A stretch of 32,050 bases of DNA from Legionella sp. (GTDB taxonomy: Bacteria; Pseudomonadota; Gammaproteobacteria; Legionellales; Legionellaceae): positions 1-32,050 of the forward strand of contig DAIAOV010000030.1 of NCBI GenBank assembly GCA_027437055.1, in the 5' to 3' direction. Made by a program: the position numbers and the translations under genes. The notes beneath the pieces are model-generated. The model had not been told where the DNA came from. It searched no databases and saw only the letters and a program-made list of their open reading frames with translations. Shown here piece after piece: positions 1-9,263 of this stretch (positions within the stretch are counted from its first letter, which is position 1; the number at the start of each line of letters is the position of its first letter).

Positions 1-2
1 CC

Positions 3-2027
3 ACCACCGAACGTATCCTTAAGCTCACCGGTAGAATCCACAGAATGGGTGAGGTTCACGAAGGTGAATCAACAACCGATTTCATGGAGCAGGAAGCGGA
101 GCGCGGTATTACCATCCAGTCAGCAGCGGTAAGTTGTTTCTGGAAAGGTACTCGCTTCAACGTAATCGATACCCCAGGACACGTTGATTTCACCGTAGAG
201 GTATATCGCTCATTGAAAGTTCTCGATGGCGGTATCGGTGTATTCTGTGGATCTGGCGGAGTTGAGCCTCAGTCAGAAACCAACTGGCGCTATGCGAACA
301 ACTCAAAAGTATCTCGTTTGATTTTCGTAAACAAACTTGACCGTATCGGCGCGAACTTCTTGAAAGTGACTGAGCAAATTAAAAAAGTATTGGGTGCAAA
401 TCCTTTAATTATGACTTTACCCATCGGCATTGAAGACAACTTCGTCGGTGTTGTCGATTTATTAACCCGTAAAGCATATGTTTGGGATGAAACAGGTCAG
501 CCAGAAAATTACAATATTACTGACGTACCAGCTGATATGGTTGAAGACGTTGAAATGTATCGCGGGCAATTAATTGAAACAGCACTTGAAATGGATGATG
601 AGCTGCTGATGGCTTATTTAGAAGGAGAGGAACCTTCAATAGAAGACATTAAGCGTTGCATCCGTAAAGGTACGCTTGAATTAGCTTTCTTCCCAACTTA
701 TTGCGGTTCGGCCTTTAAAAACAAAGGGATGCAGCTATTATTGGATGCAGTGGTTGACTATTTGCCTGCTCCCCATGAAGTTAATCCACAACCTTTGACC
801 AATGCTGAAGGTGAGCCAAATGGTCAATTCGCTATTGTTTCTCCTGATGAGCCGTTCCGTGCCTTGGCATTTAAAATCATGGATGACCGTTTTGGTGCTC
901 TAACGTTCGTACGTATTTATTCAGGAAGACTAAATAAAGGGGATACCATCCTTAACTCCTTTACTGGTAAAACTGAACGTGTTGGCCGTATGGTTGAGAT
1001 GCAGGCAAATGAGCGTAATGAATTGCAAAGCGCTGAAGCAGGGGACATTATAGCTATTGTAGGCATGAAAAACGTTCGAACAGGCCACACTCTTTGCGAT
1101 CCGAATCACGAATGTACACTTGAAGCGATGGTGTTCCCTGAGCCAGTGATCTCTATTGCAGTTTCACCAAAAGACAAAGGCTCCACTGAAAAAATGGGTA
1201 TTGCTATTGGTAAAATGGTTGCAGAAGATCCAACGTTTAGAGTGGAAACTGATGAAGATTCAGGTGAAACTATTCTTCGTGGTATGGGTGAATTGCATCT
1301 TGATATTAAAGTGGATATTCTGAAACGTACGTACGATGTTGAGTTAATAGTAGGCCAACCACAGGTTGCTTACCGCGAAACGATAACCAAATCGATTCAA
1401 GATAGCTATACTCATAAGAAACAATCTGGTGGTGCTGGTCAATACGGTAAAATTGACTACACTATCTCACCCGGCGAGCCAAACACTGGATTCACTTTCG
1501 TCACATCCGTTGTGGGTGGAAATGTCCCTAAAGAATATTTCCCTGCAATTGAGAAAGGGTTCCGCTCAATGATGGACACAGGTACTTTAGCTGGTTTCCC
1601 TGTATTGGACGTTGTTGTTAACCTCACCGATGGTGGTTTCCATCCCGTTGACTCTTCAGCAATTGCATTTGAAATTGCTGCAAAAGGCGCTTTTCGTCAA
1701 TCTATACCAAAAGCAGCGCCACAATTGCTTGAGCCAATCATGAAGGTTGATGTTTACAGTACAGAAGAGGATGTAGGTAATGTGATTGGTGACTTGAATC
1801 GTCGTCGCGGCATGATCTCTGGACAAGAGCCCAGTGCAGCTGGCGTCCGCATTAAGGCCGATGTTCCTCTTTCAGAAATGTTTGGTTACATCAGCACCTT
1901 GCGTACCCTTACCTCTGGTCGTGGTCAATTCTCAATGGAATTCTCTCATTACGCTCCTTGCCCAAATAGCGTAGCTGAAGTAGTGATTGCCAAAGAAAAA
2001 GAAAAGAAAGCCGCTGCTGCTAAGTAA
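3..2027 (+). CDS. fusA: Elongation factor G, second type (EF-G2/FusB-like), 5' end cut by window
   Basis: Translational GTPase that drives ribosome translocation in the cytoplasm. The reading frame is open from base 3, so the true start and most of the P-loop lie before the window; the first visible residues ([13 protein letters not shown]) follow the P-loop. The G3 motif DTPGHVDF and G4 motif NKLD are present, followed by domains II to V running to a Lys/Ala-rich end. Signatures such as [17 protein letters not shown] and [15 protein letters not shown] match my memory of the second EF-G paralogue of Vibrio and Shewanella (often called fusB or fusA2) rather than the EF-G of the str operon. No ribosomal-protein genes adjoin it, and it ends in its own terminator, so it is probably transcribed alone. 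EF-G identity is certain; paralogue assignment is by recall of the family. Confidence 0.95.
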   Translation, partial: TTERILKLTGRIHRMGEVHEGESTTDFMEQEAERGITIQSAAVSCFWKGTRFNVIDTPGHVDFTVEVYRSLKVLDGGIGVFCGSGGVEPQSETNWRYANNSKVSRLIFVNKLDRIGANFLKVTEQIKKVLGANPLIMTLPIGIEDNFVGVVDLLTRKAYVWDETGQPENYNITDVPADMVEDVEMYRGQLIETALEMDDELLMAYLEGEEPSIEDIKRCIRKGTLELAFFPTYCGSAFKNKGMQLLLDAVVDYLPAPHEVNPQPLTNAEGEPNGQFAIVSPDEPFRALAFKIMDDRFGALTFVRIYSGRLNKGDTILNSFTGKTERVGRMVEMQANERNELQSAEAGDIIAIVGMKNVRTGHTLCDPNHECTLEAMVFPEPVISIAVSPKDKGSTEKMGIAIGKMVAEDPTFRVETDEDSGETILRGMGELHLDIKVDILKRTYDVELIVGQPQVAYRETITKSIQDSYTHKKQSGGAGQYGKIDYTISPGEPNTGFTFVTSVVGGNVPKEYFPAIEKGFRSMMDTGTLAGFPVLDVVVNLTDGGFHPVDSSAIAFEIAAKGAFRQSIPKAAPQLLEPIMKVDVYSTEEDVGNVIGDLNRRRGMISGQEPSAAGVRIKADVPLSEMFGYISTLRTLTSGRGQFSMEFSHYAPCPNSVAEVVIAKEKEKKAAAAK

Positions 2028-2045
2028 GATAGTTTGCTAACACAT

Positions 2046-2085
2046 AAAAAAAGCTCCGTCAGTTTACTCTGATGGAGCTTTTTTA
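2046..2085 (+). terminator. Rho-independent terminator of the EF-G gene
   Basis: A GC-containing stem (GCTCCGTCAG with CTGATGGAGC, one G-T wobble) closes a 6-base loop at 2063-2068. It is preceded by an A-run and followed by a T-run. It begins about 20 bases after the EF-G stop. The A/T runs on both sides mean it could also work from the other strand. Confidence 0.9.
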
Positions 2086-2099
2086 ATTCCTTAACCAAC

Positions 2100-2427
2100 A
2101 CCGAGCGGTTTGTCCACATAAACGGTAACCGTTCACGGCCTATTCACCGAAAGGCTGTATTTGGCGCACCTTGCGCGAAAATAACACTTCGAAAGCCTCA
2201 CATATTGATGTATGCTTCGTTTCCTCAGCATTCTTTTCGTGCAACCTGCGCTCAAATCTAACCTTTCACCAAGAGTTAAGCATACCCCCTGAACGGATGC
2301 CATAAACGCTTGAAAGTAATGATCCGACGTATCCTGTGTTGATATAATTAGAGATTCTGCTACATAGTCTTGGGGATCTTTGAAATAGCCTTCGCCAAAT
2401 TCTTCACCATTTTAAGAGTACTCATTC
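2100..2427. other. Non-coding stretch, possibly an interspersed repeat
   Basis: No open frame of note. The part from about 2100 to 2290 is richer in G+C than what follows and contains small inverted repeats: AACGGTAACCGTT, and GCGCA/TGCGC around CCT. It resembles the kind of interspersed intergenic repeat found in Legionella genomes, but this is from memory of style, and only one copy is in the window. From about 2290 onward I see nothing recognisable. Confidence 0.3.
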
Positions 2428-2481
2428 ATGCTCATCTATAATAAAGAAATAATATATAAATCTTTATCCAGGAAAAATAAC

Positions 2482-3241
2482 ATGCGAAGTAAAAGTAGTG
2501 AAGCGAATGATATAAATGCAATGAAAGGGTTAATGTATAAAGAAATATCTGCTGCAGCTAAAAGAATGAAAAACAGCATAGAAAAAAATTGGAATTTGGC
2601 GAATAGTTAGATAAAAAACTACATAGAGCGTGTGGGCATCTTCAATTATTAAATAATGCTGACGAAATTGATAACAGTCCTTATTTTAACGACGAAGAAA
2701 GTTATGAAAGGCTTATTTTCAGCATAATTCTTAATGGGTTAGAAGCTTGCGCACAAAAATTTTCAGACGATAATGATCAAAGTGAAGCAGCAAGCTATTT
2801 CATCGCTCTTTTCTATAAAATATCCTCAAATTTCCAGAGTGATAAAAAAGTAATTAGGGGGCATGGAGAAAATGATAATGAGTATGCACCAAAGATTAAA
2901 AAATATAACGATGTAAGTTTCCGTCAATTTGCTGATTTTAAATTAGAGAATTCTGAAGAGAACAGAAGTTATTTTTTCTCCCAGTTATGATCAAATAAGC
3001 CTAATTTTAAAAGCGATCTTCTTTTTGGAAAAATTGGCAGAATATCTTTATTATCTAAACATTCCCTTACGCGGAGTAGGCCATTAATAATCTAGTAATG
3101 AAAATTGTCAAAAAGTATGAAGGAGAAAAAATCAGTCAAAATACAAGAGAGTTATTGGCGTTATTAACTGACTTAGTGAACTCAAAATATCCTCCTATTT
3201 ATACTGACCAGTACAAATTGGATGCGGTTGCTGCATTATAA
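2482..3241 (+). pseudogene. Unrecognised gene broken by several frameshifts
   Basis: Four successive open pieces on one strand read like one protein cut by shifts. The first is 2482-2610 (start chosen at the ATG preceded by AGGA about 8 bases upstream, inside a longer frame from 2428). The second is 2607-2990, open for 127 codons with no start. The third runs from about 2977 to 3087, entered near a run of six T. The fourth runs from about 3083 to 3241 and ends in DAVAAL. The joined product would be roughly 240 residues, acidic/polar and helix-rich, with no membrane segment or signal peptide. I do not recognise the family; an unplaced Legionella-type accessory or effector gene is a guess. At least three shifts make real decay more likely than sequencing error. 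Confidence 0.6.
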
Positions 3242-3371
3242 TGAATATAGTCAATATGATCGATTAAATAGCTTGTTTTGCGATTACACAATGCTTGGGT
3301 GAAAAAATAGGTTCCCCCTGCTAAGGAATTCCTTCGATATCGGACCACAGTATATACCTTGTTTACTGTTA

Positions 3372-4082
3372 TTATTGCTTTTTTTGCTCTCTAAGAAGGA
3401 TCTTACCATTAATTGATGAATTCCATAATCCACTTCGCTTCTTACGGCCTTCGCTTGCTTTATTCCTATATTTGAGACTAAAAAAGTGTAACACGCATCC
3501 ATAAATAGGAACAAAGGCTATCAGGCTAATTATAATTTTAAAACAGACATCAACGATGGCTATTTCCGGCCAATGTTGGCTTAAAAAAGGATGAGTACTG
3601 TGATAAAACGCAATAGAAAAAAACAAAAGGGTATCCATTATATTCCCTATTGTAGTTGAAAGAGCTGGAGCTACCCACCAAGATGAGCTATTGCGAAGAC
3701 GCTGAAAAATAAAAATATCCATAAACTGGCCAATGACATAGGCAACGAAGCATCCTAATGCAATACGTAAAGGCATATAGTGTATTACAAATAAACTATT
3801 CCAACTTAAGGCTCCAAGAGTTTCAATAGAGCTTGCTATAAAATAGGATATGAGCAATCCGGGAATCATACTATGAAAAATGATGCGTCGAGCCGTCCTG
3901 GCGTTAGAGAGTCTAGTAGTCAAATCGGTCAAAATAAAAATGAAAGGGTAAGTAAAAGCGCCCCAAGTAGTGTGATAACCAAAGAGCTCAAAAGGATATT
4001 GTACTAATATATTACTGATAGTTATTAAAAAAACATGTGCAACTGTAAGAAGTCTAAGCGTTGAAATTTTATTCTGAATCAA
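3372..4082 (-). CDS. Queuosine precursor transporter (YhhQ/QPTR, DUF165 family)
   Basis: An inner-membrane protein of 236 residues with about six hydrophobic segments. The family imports 7-deazaguanine precursors (preQ0/preQ1) for making queuosine in tRNA. Recognisable family features are the early FGYHTTWGAFTYPFIFILTDL stretch (about residues 34-54) with its conserved aromatic/Asp residues, and the later VIGQFMDIFIFQRLR segment (about 116-130). The C-terminus carries a Lys/Arg-rich tail of about 35 residues, a little longer than I expect for E. coli YhhQ. It stands alone; the next minus-strand gene upstream is about 280 bases away. I looked for a preQ1 riboswitch in that gap and saw none. 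No strong ribosome binding site precedes the start, so the exact N-terminus is uncertain. Confidence 0.85.
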   Translation of the reverse strand: MIQNKISTLRLLTVAHVFLITISNILVQYPFELFGYHTTWGAFTYPFIFILTDLTTRLSNARTARRIIFHSMIPGLLISYFIASSIETLGALSWNSLFVIHYMPLRIALGCFVAYVIGQFMDIFIFQRLRNSSSWWVAPALSTTIGNIMDTLLFFSIAFYHSTHPFLSQHWPEIAIVDVCFKIIISLIAFVPIYGCVLHFFSLKYRNKASEGRKKRSGLWNSSINGKILLREQKKQ

Positions 4083-4363
4083 AAAAGTAATCTCTAGTTT
4101 ATAAATCCAAAAGTTTGCACTCTATATAGGCTTTGTTATTTAACTCAAAGCTGCACGAATAGGTCTATAGGTGTACTGATGTTAAGATAAAATGCATTAA
4201 AATTCAACTATTGGTAGGTCCTATACCCAAAAATATCTAGAAGGGGGGATGTCTCGTAACAAAAATACAAGTTGGTCTGGTGTACGTAGATGCTATAAAT
4301 ATAGTTAAAAATGACAAAAACTTAAAATAAATATAAAAGTCTATAGTTTAGCAAGCGTAGCTA
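4083..4363. other. Intergenic region without recognisable features
   Basis: AT-rich spacer between the dehydrogenase and the queuosine-precursor transporter, both on the minus strand. It presumably carries the transporter promoter. I see no open frame, no strong terminator and no riboswitch-like structure. Confidence 0.4.
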
Positions 4364-5119
4364 TCAAATAGCATGCCCACCATCTATTTCAAATACTTTC
4401 CCTGTAATCCAGTCTGCTTTTTTTGATGCAAGGAATGAAACAAAATTTGCGATGTCATCTGGTTTTCCTGGTCTTTTTAAGGGTATGTTGCTTATATAGT
4501 ACTCCCATAATTGAGGATTACTAACAGCCGTATCTTCGTTCATTCCTGCTTCAATAACTCCTGGTGCGACAACGTTTACGCGGATGCCATATTGTGCCAA
4601 ATTAAGGGCCGCGTGTTTTGTCCATTTATTCAAGGCAGCTTTAGAGGCTCCATAACCGATACCTTTTGGCATAGTTACATTACCACTAATCGATGAAATG
4701 TTTATAATCGAACCCGCTATCTTGTTTTCAATCATATTTTGTGAACAAAGTTGCGTTAAATAAAGGGGGGATATAGTATTAACTTGAAATATTTGCTGCA
4801 TTTTTTCAGGGCTTAGTTCAAACAAGGTTTCGCGACAGAGCATCCCTGCATTGTTAATTAAAATATCCACATGTCCTAGATAATCAATTGCTTGTTTTGC
4901 AAAAAATGCGACCTGTTCCATTTGGGTAAAATCCGCATAAAAAGCTTCCGCAACACGTCCAGTGTCTTTTATCGCTTTAATTGTTTCTTCAGCCCCTTTT
5001 GCATCGCTGCGATAGCTAATGACTAGGTCAGCTCCTTGTTCAGCAAAGTTCTGCGCAATTTTTCGACCAATACTGCGGTTAGCTCCTGTAACAATTACTT
5101 TTTTGTCTTTAAATTCCAT
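4364..5119 (-). CDS. Short-chain dehydrogenase/reductase (FabG-like SDR)
   Basis: A classical 251-residue NAD(P)-dependent oxidoreductase with one Rossmann domain. The cofactor loop is T11-G12-A-N-R-S-I-G18, with serine where the usual third glycine would be in TGxxxGxG. NNAG lies at 89-92, and the catalytic set is N114, S143, Y156 and K160 (YGASK). The end, DWITGKVFEIDGG, is typical of FabG-like members. A good ribosome binding site (AGAGGT) sits just before the ATG. The substrate cannot be told: beta-ketoacyl-ACP reductases, glucose-1-dehydrogenase-like and antibiotic-modifying SDRs share these motifs, and no fatty-acid or polyketide genes adjoin it. It could be co-transcribed with the antiporter gene upstream (86-base gap). 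Confidence 0.9.
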   Translation of the reverse strand: MEFKDKKVIVTGANRSIGRKIAQNFAEQGADLVISYRSDAKGAEETIKAIKDTGRVAEAFYADFTQMEQVAFFAKQAIDYLGHVDILINNAGMLCRETLFELSPEKMQQIFQVNTISPLYLTQLCSQNMIENKIAGSIINISSISGNVTMPKGIGYGASKAALNKWTKHAALNLAQYGIRVNVVAPGVIEAGMNEDTAVSNPQLWEYYISNIPLKRPGKPDDIANFVSFLASKKADWITGKVFEIDGGHAI

Positions 5120-5205
5120 TACTACCTCTTGGCTATTTGATAAGAGATTTTACTGAGAACTTTTATACATATTATTTGTACTGGATCATCTAGGGAAGCC
5201 AATCA

Positions 5206-6588
5206 CTAAGCAAACTCAGATTTGCCTGAAAATTCAGATTGACGATACCTTGGATTGGCTTTCACATGCCAGAGTGGCAGCATCATGAATAATGGAATCA
5301 AGCAGCAAATAAACAATGTGAGGAAGAAATTATCCCAGCCGTAATTTTTGATAATTGCACCCAAAGGAGCACCAGCCAGAACAGCCCCTAAACAATAAGC
5401 AAAAAATCCGGCAAAGCCAGTTGCAGTCGCTGCTGCTTTTTTATGTGCTAACTCCGCACACGCCAAACCAACCATCATTTGTGGTCCAAAAATAAAAAAA
5501 CCAAAGAAAAAAAGAAGTAAAGAATCGATGAATGGTGTATATCCCCTGGCCAACGTAAATAGCAACAAAGTGGCAAATACACCTGCAGTAAAGAGAACAT
5601 TGATTGGATTGCGTTTACCTTGAAATATTTTATCAGAAAGCCAGCCGGCAACCAGACTTCCAAAAAAGCCACCAACCTCAAACCATATGACACAACTACC
5701 TGCTGTGATTAAGGAATAATCCTTCACTTCCGTTAAGTACAGCATGCTCCAATCATTAATGGCTGTTCGGACAATGTAAATAAACAAATAAGAAATGGAC
5801 AGTATCCAAATATACGGGTTACTTAACACATAATTCCAAAGAATTTCTTTGACTGAGAGTTCTGTTTTTTCTTGGTGGTGATTTGATACACCAGAAAAAT
5901 CTCCCTGATATTGCTCTATCGCAGGTAAACCAAGCGACTGCGGAGTATCTCTTAAACGATTGAGTAAAAAAACACCGCCTAAAATACAGATGATCCCAGG
6001 CACAAACATGGCTGAACGCCAGCCGAAATACTGCGCACACGTAGCAACTATCAATGGAATTAATGCCCCACCAACGTTATGTGATGTATTCCAAATACTC
6101 CACCAACGACCGCGTTCAGATTGAGAATACCAATGTGTTAATAATTTAGTACATCCTGGCCATCCCCACCCTTGAAACCAACCATTCAACCCCCAAAAAA
6201 TAGCAAATAACCACCAGGTGGAAGACAATCCAAATAAAATATTAAAAATACCTGTCAAAATTAGCCCAATCGCCATTAAATAACGAGGATTTGATTTATC
6301 GCCAAGAATTCCACTCAAAAATTTGCTGATGCCATAACTTAAGCTCAAAATGCTAGCAATCATTCCCAGTTCAGTTTTGGTCATCCCCAAGGCGCTTTGT
6401 AATGCAGGCATCACGAAGGTAAAACTTTTTCGCGTAAAATAAAACAAAGAATACCCTATATACATTGCATAAAAGGTGCGAATACGCCAATAACGATATT
6501 GCTGTTTAACAATGGATTTATCTTGAATTTCATTAAGATAAGGAGCAGGTTTTAGAAAATTCAAAAATGCCATGATGGTCCATATCAT
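5206..6588 (-). CDS. Sugar-phosphate:phosphate antiporter, GlpT/UhpC-type MFS protein
   Basis: A 460-residue major facilitator with about 12 membrane segments and a long loop near residues 210-245. The organophosphate:phosphate antiporter family exchanges hexose or glycerol phosphates for inorganic phosphate across the inner membrane. Family-typical features are the YFTRKSFTFVMPAL stretch (about 50-63), WGLNGWFQGWGWPGCTKLL (about 133-151) and ERGRWWSIWNTSHNVGGALIP (about 158-178), which hold the phosphate-binding arginines and the SHNxG element. It resembles UhpC-type proteins, which act as sensors in enterics but as transporters in intracellular bacteria. No uhpA/uhpB two-component genes are beside it, so transport is more likely than sensing. 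The start may instead be the ATG at 6573, which has a GGA nearby; the first ATG has no clear ribosome binding site. Confidence 0.88.
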   Translation of the reverse strand: MIWTIMAFLNFLKPAPYLNEIQDKSIVKQQYRYWRIRTFYAMYIGYSLFYFTRKSFTFVMPALQSALGMTKTELGMIASILSLSYGISKFLSGILGDKSNPRYLMAIGLILTGIFNILFGLSSTWWLFAIFWGLNGWFQGWGWPGCTKLLTHWYSQSERGRWWSIWNTSHNVGGALIPLIVATCAQYFGWRSAMFVPGIICILGGVFLLNRLRDTPQSLGLPAIEQYQGDFSGVSNHHQEKTELSVKEILWNYVLSNPYIWILSISYLFIYIVRTAINDWSMLYLTEVKDYSLITAGSCVIWFEVGGFFGSLVAGWLSDKIFQGKRNPINVLFTAGVFATLLLFTLARGYTPFIDSLLLFFFGFFIFGPQMMVGLACAELAHKKAAATATGFAGFFAYCLGAVLAGAPLGAIIKNYGWDNFFLTLFICCLIPLFMMLPLWHVKANPRYRQSEFSGKSEFA

Positions 6589-6753
6589 GATAAAAAAATA
6601 AGATTAGAATGTAACTTGCAAAGTATGTCAAATAATTTCTAATGAAAATGATAGCGGTATCATCCCTATTGATAATTAATTAAAAATTTAAATGGAATTC
6701 TTGTGAAATTATAAATAAGCTACATCCTTTGCATTAAAAAGGAATTTGTCGGA

Positions 6754-8412
6754 ATGAAAGAAATAATTAGTTTAGTAGAACAGGATCAAATCGATTTCGC
6801 TATTCATAAACGTCCTGACATCATAATGGTTTTAAAAAGAAAATTTCGTACCCAAAAAGATTGGATTATTGCTTCTTTCAACGAATATCAATTTACTGAA
6901 GAAGAATCGCAAAAAGTCCAACAAGCTATTCTAAATGGGGATCTTCGAATTACAGATATTCTGATACGTCCGTTTTCCCACTATTTTTGGAGTTTCCTTA
7001 CCTTTAAGTGGGGAGAGATACTTTCGGGTGGAAAAAGATTCTCTAAAGAAGAGGTCTTACAAATTGCTACTTACTCTTGCAATGGCCAAGAATTTGAAAG
7101 AACCCCCATTCAAAATAGGAATAGGCTGCTAAAAGGAGTCCCATTAGTTATTGGCAAAGTCGTTACTTCCATGGCGCTTTGTATGGTATTTTGCCTCGGA
7201 TTATTGAGTACTTTAGGAACTCCCTTTGGCGTTAGCCTCGGCTTAGCGATAGTACTTTCCTTATGTAATGGAACAGTTTGTTTATTAAGTCGTGGGCAAG
7301 CCATGCTTGATAGTGCTGGCTTTCAGCCTAAAAAACAAAAAACGTTTAAGACCCTTGAAGAAAATATGAGACAAAAAACGATATTCGATTGGGGTGAGAA
7401 ATTATTTTTTGGTATCGTGACATTGTTAGCATGTATTTCTGCGGGCATTTCTGGATATGCTGGTCTCGTAGGACGTCTCACTTTTTTGGGGGGAGGTATG
7501 CTCGCCTCTAACCCTCTAGTTTTGATAGTTACGATTGGGTTATCTGTGATTGCAGCTATCTCTTTTTATTCGTTTCAAGCTGTAGGCATACGTGAAAATT
7601 ATGCAAAATTTAAAAATCTTTTTATTGAAAATTATGAAAAACCCTATGGTCTTTTGCGATGTGCCTTATTAGGAATCGTAAGTACGGTCTTTTTAGCTGT
7701 TTATGCGACGCTAACTTGGTTTACTACCGTCTCGGGAGTTAATAAGCTGTTTAATGTTTTAGGCGTGGATCCTGATAACTTTTTAGCATATGTTATTTCT
7801 ATGATATGTACTTCGACAACCATGGTTGTTAATACTTTTTCACAAGTATATAAAGTCTTTAACCCGAAAACGTATGTCGACTTAAAAGAAAAATTTGAAT
7901 CAATACTTATTCCACTGGAAGAAAAGCAAACACTAGCAGAAAAGATAAAGTATGGAGCCATCAATATATTCAAATTATGTGCTTTGATAGGTGATTCTCT
8001 TGCTTATTCTGTTGCCGGTGGAATCCGAAGCGGAATTCATGTTGGTGAAACGCTGGGAGAAATGATAGGAGCAAAACTTGCATTAACCATTATCATGGCA
8101 GTATTGTCTCCAGTCATTTTAGTATTCGTATCTATAGCTTTTACTTGGCCTACTGTTTTTCATAGAGAAGAATCGACTCAATCTCCTTCACAGATGGAGG
8201 AGCCACTGATAGAAAAAGTGAGTCAAAGCCATATTCCAGATGCTCTTCAAAATAACACTCTATTACCAACATCAGAACAATCTCCCGAACCTAATAATTC
8301 TAAAATTAGGCAGGCTAGGCTAAGATTTTTTGATGCGAGGCCGGGTGAAGAGGATACCAATTGTAGCCCTACTTTAGAGAGAGAAGCAGTTGTGACATTC
8401 TGCTCGCCATAA
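6754..8412 (+). CDS. Unrecognised polytopic membrane protein, 552 residues
   Basis: I do not recognise a family. An N-terminal soluble part (about residues 1-125, charged, with a KRPDIIMVLKRKF stretch) is followed by roughly eight hydrophobic segments in pairs near 130-185, 215-280, 298-360 and 445-470. A polar C-terminal tail of about 80 residues is rich in Ser, Pro, Gln and Glu. The gene is intact, with GGAATTTGTCGGA just before the ATG, and it diverges from the antiporter gene with 165 bases between. The layout (unique to one lineage as far as I can tell, membrane core, polar tail with E-rich patches) is compatible with a secreted effector of a Legionella-type Dot/Icm system, but nothing in the sequence proves translocation. 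It could equally be an ordinary inner-membrane protein. Confidence 0.75.
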   Translation: MKEIISLVEQDQIDFAIHKRPDIIMVLKRKFRTQKDWIIASFNEYQFTEEESQKVQQAILNGDLRITDILIRPFSHYFWSFLTFKWGEILSGGKRFSKEEVLQIATYSCNGQEFERTPIQNRNRLLKGVPLVIGKVVTSMALCMVFCLGLLSTLGTPFGVSLGLAIVLSLCNGTVCLLSRGQAMLDSAGFQPKKQKTFKTLEENMRQKTIFDWGEKLFFGIVTLLACISAGISGYAGLVGRLTFLGGGMLASNPLVLIVTIGLSVIAAISFYSFQAVGIRENYAKFKNLFIENYEKPYGLLRCALLGIVSTVFLAVYATLTWFTTVSGVNKLFNVLGVDPDNFLAYVISMICTSTTMVVNTFSQVYKVFNPKTYVDLKEKFESILIPLEEKQTLAEKIKYGAINIFKLCALIGDSLAYSVAGGIRSGIHVGETLGEMIGAKLALTIIMAVLSPVILVFVSIAFTWPTVFHREESTQSPSQMEEPLIEKVSQSHIPDALQNNTLLPTSEQSPEPNNSKIRQARLRFFDARPGEEDTNCSPTLEREAVVTFCSP

Positions 8413-8419
8413 ATGATGT

Positions 8420-8478
8420 ATTGGAGGTGGGCAAGGCATTGCCCATATCATTGCTTACTGATTAATCCTAAACTTAGT
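8420..8478. other. Small hairpin downstream of the membrane protein gene
   Basis: TGGGCAA/TTGCCCA forms a 7-base-pair stem with a 4-base loop about 20 bases after the stop of the 552-residue protein gene. There is no following T-run, so it is only a weak candidate terminator. Confidence 0.3.
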
Positions 8479-8574
8479 CTATTGAAAAAATTGATAAATC
8501 AGGTTTTCTATAGGAATTGGATTATCCATTTGCACATGATGTCCGCCTTGAACGTCCTTTATTTTTAAATCATT
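8479..8574 (-). pseudogene. C-terminal relic of an alpha/beta hydrolase
   Basis: An open piece of 31 codons with no start, bounded by an upstream TGA, ends in a stop. It reads IKDVQGGHHVQMDNP followed by IPIENLIYQFFQ. The GGHHxxMDxP element is the catalytic-histidine segment at the end of many alpha/beta-fold hydrolases, followed by the usual last helix. The rest of the gene is absent, so this is the tail of a deleted gene. The match is to the general fold; substrate unknown. Confidence 0.6.
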
Positions 8575-8694
8575 TCAAATAGTGAGAATAGGGTACACTC
8601 TATTAATAGAGTTCTAAGGTCTCAAAGAACGACCATTCTCATTTGGTAAAAGATTTGAGGTAATAGAATAATAGAGCAAGGCATAAATAGAACG

Positions 8695-8718
8695 CTTATT
8701 GATCAATAAGATTTTTTT
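8695..8718. other. 16-base perfect palindrome followed by a T-run
   Basis: CTTATTGATCAATAAG is a perfect palindrome directly followed by ATTTTTTT. It may be a weak terminator for plus-strand transcripts or an operator for the gene starting at 8814. The remainder of 8575-8813 shows nothing else I recognise. Confidence 0.35.
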
Positions 8719-8813
8719 AATTATGATTAGGCCATTAAATTAACTTCTAATGAGTGCAATCCTGCATTTAAAAGAGGTATTGTACAGATTCTGCGAACAC
8801 AGGAGTTAAGACG

Positions 8814-9260
8814 ATGAAACCAGAGCGCTTGTTAGCAAAATATGGTCTATTTCAAAATGATACATTAGAAGAAAAATATATTAAAATGAAAGATGCTTTT
8901 GGTCTTTTATTAAATAGAACGGCAGAACGCTGCAGAAAATATTGCGAGCACAGGAATGATCAAGAACGATACGCTAATGTGTGCAGTGATGCTGTTCCCG
9001 GACTTATTGAAAGGAGAGCTATGATCAGCTCTTCAACAGATCGCGTGCTGCTTGAATTAAAAAAAATCGATGAACTTAACAGTGTTGATGAAAAGATTGC
9101 TGCCCTTAAAGCTTATGCAAAAGGATTGGCAGAAAGACAATTTAACGCATTATTTATGGTAATTTTGTCAGGTGAGTTAAAGAAGCGTTGGCTGCCCATT
9201 ACCGAAGAGCCAATTTCCGCTTCGGAATTTAATGCATCAAATGGTCTAAACATGTTTTGA
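8814..9260 (+). CDS. Unrecognised 148-residue protein
   Basis: A soluble, mostly helical, Lys/Glu-rich protein with no signal peptide or membrane segment and no motif I recognise. It has a good ribosome binding site (AGGAG, about 8 bases before the ATG) and a sizeable leader region. The C-terminus ends only three bases before the relic IS3 transposase frame on the other strand, so the original end of the gene may have been replaced by the insertion; the last residues (FNASNGLNMF) could be out of the original frame. It may be an accessory or effector-like gene of the host; this is a guess from context only. Confidence 0.6.
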   Translation: MKPERLLAKYGLFQNDTLEEKYIKMKDAFGLLLNRTAERCRKYCEHRNDQERYANVCSDAVPGLIERRAMISSSTDRVLLELKKIDELNSVDEKIAALKAYAKGLAERQFNALFMVILSGELKKRWLPITEEPISASEFNASNGLNMF

Positions 9261-9263
9261 AAA

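Noticed and set aside
3284-3514. 76-residue minus-strand frame overlapping the end of the queuosine-precursor transporter gene
   Set aside because: Out-of-frame shadow of the transporter gene and its downstream region; no ribosome binding site or recognisable content.
4083-4363. Possible preQ1 riboswitch before the queuosine-precursor transporter
   Set aside because: No small pseudoknot pattern with the A-rich tail or ribosome-site sequester could be found.
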